Below, in pieces: positions 14,768 to 17,894 of a DNA stretch of 17,894 nt. The DNA lies in assembly GCA_900553695.1 (NCBI GenBank), contig USEM01000024.1:1-17894 (forward strand). The letters are read 5' to 3'. Each line of letters opens with the position of its first letter. Position 1 is the first letter of the stretch. The translations under genes were made by a program, and so were the position numbers. The DNA is from an uncultured Clostridium sp. (lineage in GTDB: Bacteria; Bacillota; Clostridia; TANB77; CAG-508). The notes beneath the pieces were generated by a model. The model saw only the letters and a program-made list of their open reading frames with translations, was not told where the DNA came from and did no database searches.

Positions 14768-14796
14768 ATTGTATGCTTTTATTTCAAAAAAATCAA
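14768..14796 (-). promoter_or_regulatory. Sigma-A promoter of plsX
   Basis: On the minus strand, -35 TTGATT (14791-14796), a 17-base spacer and -10 TACAAT (14768-14773). The expected start is near 14761, giving a leader of about 48 bases. Confidence 0.7.
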
Positions 14797-14819
14797 GGGG
14801 TAATGAAAAATATTTCTAA

Positions 14820-14862
14820 AAAATATAAAGAAAGTACACTAAATAAATAGCATACTTTCTTT
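14820..14862 (-). terminator. Probable terminator of the zinc-ribbon gene
   Basis: A perfect 10-bp inverted repeat (14827-14836 with 14853-14862) has a 16-base loop. On the minus strand it is followed by TTTATATTTTTTAG. The stem is A/T-rich, so termination may be partial. It lies 32 bases past the stop at 14894. Confidence 0.5.
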
Positions 14863-14893
14863 GAAACTCATTGTAAGCTGTTTTTTGTTCTAA

Positions 14894-15109
14894 TCAAAAG
14901 AACCTTATTGGTACAGCTCTCCAAAAAAGCTTGGCTGTATCTGATTTATTGTAGTAATTTTTCCTCTTGCAGTCTGGGCAAGTTGTTTTGAGCTTGATGG
15001 CAAAAATCCTTCTACAATCAGATGGTTCAACTGCAAATATTGCCCTGCAATGTTTGCATGAACAATACATACCAAGTGGATACTCTGTACCTTTGAGAAC
15101 AAGTTTCAT
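14894..15109 (-). CDS. Small zinc-ribbon protein, unknown function
   Basis: This is a 71-residue basic protein that I cannot assign to a named family. It has two CxxC knuckles, C18-x2-C21 and C44-x2-C47, as expected for a zinc ribbon, plus further cysteines at 16 and 32. The C-terminus is basic and aromatic (KLFWRAVPIRFF). A nucleic-acid or protein contact role is plausible but unproven. An in-frame ATG at 15190 would give 98 residues. I prefer 15109 because AAGGAGG lies before it and because a near-perfect promoter at 15190-15218 would start transcription near 15183, downstream of the longer start. It stands alone between tuf and plsX, with its own promoter and probable terminator. Confidence 0.7.
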   Translation of the reverse strand: MKLVLKGTEYPLGMYCSCKHCRAIFAVEPSDCRRIFAIKLKTTCPDCKRKNYYNKSDTAKLFWRAVPIRFF

Positions 15110-15156
15110 AAAAATTTTTCCTCCTTGGGTATTCACCTTATTTTGTAACCTGTTTT

Positions 15157-15184
15157 TGTAAAACGGAGTAATAAATGTTTTACA
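15157..15184 (-). promoter_or_regulatory. Start-site dyad of the zinc-ribbon gene
   Basis: A perfect 8-bp inverted repeat, TGTAAAAC (15157-15164) with GTTTTACA (15177-15184) and a 12-base loop, begins at the predicted transcription start. It could be a repressor operator or a 5'-terminal mRNA hairpin. Confidence 0.4.
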
Positions 15185-15189
15185 TTTCA

Positions 15190-15218
15190 ATTATAGCATT
15201 TTCTTTACTTTCTGTCAA
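15190..15218 (-). promoter_or_regulatory. Consensus extended -10 promoter of the zinc-ribbon gene
   Basis: On the minus strand, a perfect -35 TTGACA (15213-15218), a 17-base spacer and a perfect -10 TATAAT (15190-15195) preceded by TGC. This is the closest match to consensus in the window. Confidence 0.85.
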
Positions 15219-15228
15219 TTTCCACCTA

Positions 15229-15264
15229 AAACAACACAAGAGCTACTTGTGTTAGTAGCTCTTG
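15229..15264 (-). terminator. Terminator region of tuf with two overlapping hairpins
   Basis: After the tuf stop (15287), a perfect 10-bp stem (15237-15246 with 15255-15264, loop 8) overlaps a perfect 8-bp stem (15233-15240 with 15246-15253, loop 5). They cannot form together. The second is followed on the minus strand by GTTTT. The T tract is short, so termination may be incomplete. Confidence 0.6.
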
Positions 15265-15286
15265 CCTATTTAATATACTTTTGAAA

Positions 15287-16489
15287 TTACTCAATGATTT
15301 CAGAAACTATACCAGAACCAACTGTTCTACCACCTTCACGGATAGCGAATCTTAGTCCTTTTTCCATAGCTATTGGTGTGATTAATTCGATTGTCATATC
15401 GATATTGTCACCTGGCATTACCATTTCTGTTCCTGCTGGTAAATCAATAACACCTGTAACGTCTGTTGTTCTGAAATAGAATTGTGGTCTGTATCCATTG
15501 AAGAATGGTGTATGACGTCCACCTTCTTCTTTAGTTAATACATAAACTTGTGCTTTGAATTTTGTATGTGGATGTATTGAACCTGGTTTTGCTAATACTT
15601 GGCCTCTTTCAATTTCGTTTCTTTGGATACCTCTTAATAGTAATCCAACGTTATCTCCAGCTTGTGCTTGGTCTAATAATTTTCTGAACATTTCAACACC
15701 TGTGATAACAGTTTTCTTCTTTTCTGTTGATAATCCAACGATTTCAACTTCATCAGAAACTTTTACAACACCTCTTTCTACTCTACCTGTTGCAACTGTT
15801 CCTCTACCTGTTATAGAGAATACGTCTTCAACTGGCATTAAGAAGTCACCGTCTGTTGGTCTATCTGGTGTAGGGATGTATGTGTCTACTGCATCCATTA
15901 ATTCTTTCATGCATTGATATTCTGGTGCGTTTGGATCTGTTGATGTAGATTCTAGAACTTTTAGAGAAGATCCTTTTATAACTGGGATTTCATCTCCTGG
16001 GAAATCATAGCTTGATAATAAGTCTCTAACTTCCATTTCAACTAATTCTAATAATTCTGGGTCATCAACCATATCGCATTTGTTTAAGTAAACAACGATA
16101 TATTTAACACCAACTTGTCTTGCTAATAGTATATGCTCTCTTGTTTGAGGCATTGGTCCATCAGCTGCAGAAACAACTAGTATTGCACCATCCATTTGTG
16201 CAGCACCTGTGATCATGTTTTTAACATAGTCAGCGTGACCTGGACAGTCAACGTGTGCATAGTGTCTTTTTTCTGTTTCGTATTCAACGTGAGCTGTGTT
16301 GATTGTGATTCCTCTTGCTTTTTCTTCTGGAGCTCCATCGATTTGATCGTAAGCTGTGAATTTAGCTTTACCTAATAATCCTAAATATTTTGTAATAGCT
16401 GCTGTTGTTGTTGTTTTACCGTGGTCAACGTGGCCTATTGTACCAATGTTAACGTGTGGTTTGGTTCTTTCAAATTTTTCCTTTGCCAT
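15287..16489 (-). CDS. tuf: Translation elongation factor Tu
   Basis: EF-Tu is the GTPase that delivers aminoacyl-tRNA to the ribosomal A site. It has 400 residues, the normal size. The G-domain motifs are complete: GHVDHGKT (19-26), Thr62 in ARGITIN, DCPGH (81-85), NKCD (136-139) and GSSLK (173-177). Domains II and III follow, ending in GGRTVGSGIVSEIIE. An AAAGGAGGA site precedes the ATG. The leader contains a perfect 8-bp hairpin (16512-16532) just upstream of that site. It follows fusA by 149 bases, the usual order of the str operon, and may have an added promoter in that gap. G+C is higher than in most of the window, as expected for a highly expressed, conserved gene. Confidence 0.99.
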   Translation of the reverse strand: MAKEKFERTKPHVNIGTIGHVDHGKTTTTAAITKYLGLLGKAKFTAYDQIDGAPEEKARGITINTAHVEYETEKRHYAHVDCPGHADYVKNMITGAAQMDGAILVVSAADGPMPQTREHILLARQVGVKYIVVYLNKCDMVDDPELLELVEMEVRDLLSSYDFPGDEIPVIKGSSLKVLESTSTDPNAPEYQCMKELMDAVDTYIPTPDRPTDGDFLMPVEDVFSITGRGTVATGRVERGVVKVSDEVEIVGLSTEKKKTVITGVEMFRKLLDQAQAGDNVGLLLRGIQRNEIERGQVLAKPGSIHPHTKFKAQVYVLTKEEGGRHTPFFNGYRPQFYFRTTDVTGVIDLPAGTEMVMPGDNIDMTIELITPIAMEKGLRFAIREGGRTVGSGIVSEIIE

Positions 16490-16511
16490 TTAAAAATCCT
16501 CCTTTAAATTT

Positions 16512-16532
16512 GAATTAGATGTCTTCTAATTC
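16512..16532 (-). other. Hairpin in the tuf leader
   Basis: GAATTAGA (16512-16519) and TCTAATTC (16525-16532) pair perfectly across a 5-base loop, 7 bases upstream of the tuf ribosome binding site in the mRNA. No T tract follows. It may mark mRNA processing or stabilisation. Confidence 0.4.
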
Positions 16533-16576
16533 TTTTTATATTTTTTAAATTTAATGACTAAATTTTAAACATTGTT

Positions 16577-16605
16577 ATTTTATAACATTTTTGTTTTTTT
16601 TGCAA
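16577..16605 (-). promoter_or_regulatory. Possible internal promoter of tuf
   Basis: On the minus strand, TTGCAA (16600-16605) and TAAAAT (16577-16582) are 17 bases apart. The -35 forms one arm of a 9-bp inverted repeat (16599-16607 with 16612-16620). An added tuf promoter would allow more EF-Tu than EF-G, but the match is moderate. Confidence 0.35.
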
Positions 16606-16638
16606 TACTTTTATTGCAAATTTTATAATAATTTAATA

Positions 16639-17894
16639 CTATTCTTCTTTCTTTGCTCTAGAAGCAACTATAGTTTCAAGTATTGATTTTGGAACTTCTT
16701 CATAATGAGATGGTTCCATTGCATATGTTCCTCTACCTTGTGTTTTTGAACGAAGGTCAGTTGCATAACCAAACATTTCTGCTAGTGGTATGAATGCTCT
16801 TATAATTTGCATTCCATTTCTTGCTTCAATTCCTTCCATTTTTCCACGTCTAGAGTTTACATCTCCAATAACATCTCCCATGTATTCTTCTGGAACAGTT
16901 ATTTCTACTTTCATTATAGGTTCAAGGATAACAGATTTAGCTTGTCTACATCCTTCCTTGAATGCCATAGAGCCAGCAATTTTGAAGGCCATTTCTGATG
17001 AGTCAACATCATGGTATGAACCATCAACAAGTGTTGCTTTGAAATCTATAACTGGGTAACCAGCTAGAATTCCACTTTCAGCAGCTTCACGAACACCATC
17101 TTCAGTTGGTTTAACGTATTCTTTAGGAACAACACCACCAACGATTTTGCTCTCGAATTGAATACCTGAACCTGGTTCTAATGGTTCCATTTCTAGCCAT
17201 ACGTGTCCATATTGTCCACGTCCACCAGATTGACGGATGAATTTTCCTTCTACTCTTACTTTATTCTTGATTGTTTCTTTGTAAGAAACTTGTGGTTTAC
17301 CTACATTACATTCAACCTTGAATTCTCTTTTTAATCTATCAACTATAATGTCTAGGTGAAGCTCACCCATACCAGCTATAATTGTTTGACCTGTTTCATG
17401 GTTTGTGTATGTTTTGAATGTTGGATCCTCTTCAGATAGTTTTGATAATGCAATACCCATTTTTTCTTGAGCTACTTTATCTTTTGGCTCGATTGCTATT
17501 TCAATAACTGGTTCTGGGAATTCCATAGATTCTAGTATAACTGGGTGGTCCATATCGCATAATGTATCACCTGTTGTTACGTCTTTTAGACCAACAGCTG
17601 CTGCGATATCTCCTGAATATACCTTATCTATATCTTGTCTATGGTTTGCATGCATTTGAAGAATTCTTCCTATTCTTTCTTTCTTGTCTTTGTTTGCATT
17701 TAATACTGTTGATCCAGAATCTAATGTTCCTGAATAAACTCTAAAGAAACAAAGTTTTCCAACGAATGGGTCTGTTGCAATTTTGAATGCTAATGCTGCA
17801 AATGGTTCTGTGTCAGATGTTTTTCTTTCTACTTCGTTGCCATCTAAATCAACACCTTTGATATGTGGTACATCAAGTGGTGATGGCATAAATG
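16639..17894 (-). CDS. fusA: Translation elongation factor G, 3' part
   Basis: EF-G is the GTPase that drives ribosomal translocation. About 418 of the usual ~690 residues are present, covering roughly domain II to domain V, and the 5' part lies beyond the right edge. Visible family stretches include MPSPLDVPHIKG, FRVYSGTLDSGSTVLN, GMGELHLDIIVDRLKREF, QSGGRGQYGHV and the C-terminal DLRSKTQGRGTYAMEPSHYEEVP. The Met at 17889 is internal: the preceding codon is in frame and the sequence matches the middle of EF-G, so the gene is open at the window edge. tuf follows after 149 bases. Confidence 0.98.
   Translation of the reverse strand, partial: FMPSPLDVPHIKGVDLDGNEVERKTSDTEPFAALAFKIATDPFVGKLCFFRVYSGTLDSGSTVLNANKDKKERIGRILQMHANHRQDIDKVYSGDIAAAVGLKDVTTGDTLCDMDHPVILESMEFPEPVIEIAIEPKDKVAQEKMGIALSKLSEEDPTFKTYTNHETGQTIIAGMGELHLDIIVDRLKREFKVECNVGKPQVSYKETIKNKVRVEGKFIRQSGGRGQYGHVWLEMEPLEPGSGIQFESKIVGGVVPKEYVKPTEDGVREAAESGILAGYPVIDFKATLVDGSYHDVDSSEMAFKIAGSMAFKEGCRQAKSVILEPIMKVEITVPEEYMGDVIGDVNSRRGKMEGIEARNGMQIIRAFIPLAEMFGYATDLRSKTQGRGTYAMEPSHYEEVPKSILETIVASRAKKEE

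Noticed and set aside
15110..15190. An N-terminal extension of the zinc-ribbon protein to an ATG at 15190
   Set aside because: The ATG lies upstream of the predicted transcription start and has no good ribosome binding site, while AAGGAGG precedes the ATG at 15109.
16599..16620. A terminator between fusA and tuf
   Set aside because: The 9-bp hairpin is followed by A residues rather than T residues in the direction of transcription, so it should not end the fusA transcript.
17887..17889. An ATG as the start of fusA
   Set aside because: Comparison with EF-G places this Met inside the protein, after the G domain, and the frame stays open to the window edge.
1..17894. CRISPR arrays, insertion sequences, tRNA genes
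   Set aside because: No regularly spaced repeats, transposase-like reading frames or cloverleaf sequences were seen on either strand.

Overview
The window looks like a chromosomal piece of a low-G+C Gram-positive bacterium, most likely an uncultured Clostridia. The evidence is strongly A+T-rich coding sequence, AGGAGG-type ribosome binding sites, consensus sigma-A promoters, an fusA-tuf pair, a plsX-acpP pair, and a Clostridia-style prepilin N-terminus. Every gene I can support lies on the minus strand, so transcription runs from right to left. The large plus-strand ORFs are shadows of these genes.

From right to left the layout is as follows. The 3' part of fusA (EF-G, cut by the window edge) is followed by tuf (EF-Tu), a 71-residue zinc-ribbon protein behind a near-perfect promoter, plsX and acpP (lipid synthesis), and a 710-residue membrane-anchored PstS-like protein with a long C-terminal extension. 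Next come a FAD-dependent oxidoreductase, an RpiB-family isomerase with an altered active site, and a tightly packed run of GT2 glycosyltransferase, pth, rng and rimO. The rng reading frame (RNase G/E) is broken by two single-base frameshifts. After these comes a prepilin-like gene with a C-terminal FGE/C-type-lectin domain, then the cca-aspS operon. The final 330 bases on the left hold two tandem strong promoters that fire out of the window, probably into an rRNA operon.

The most interesting locus is the prepilin/FGE gene (3601-4899) and its flanks. Its last ~40 codons are G+C-rich, adenine-poor and lie just before a conserved GFRP-type ending, as in the variable proteins of diversity-generating retroelements (DGRs). 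Three adjacent hairpins follow the stop codon and a nested stem structure precedes the gene. No reverse transcriptase or template repeat is in the window, so if it is a DGR target, the retroelement lies elsewhere in the genome.

The other genes are mainly housekeeping: translation (fusA, tuf, pth, rimO, cca, aspS), RNA decay (rng) and membrane lipid synthesis (plsX, acpP). Most transcription units have a recognisable promoter, terminator, or both, and these are listed individually.
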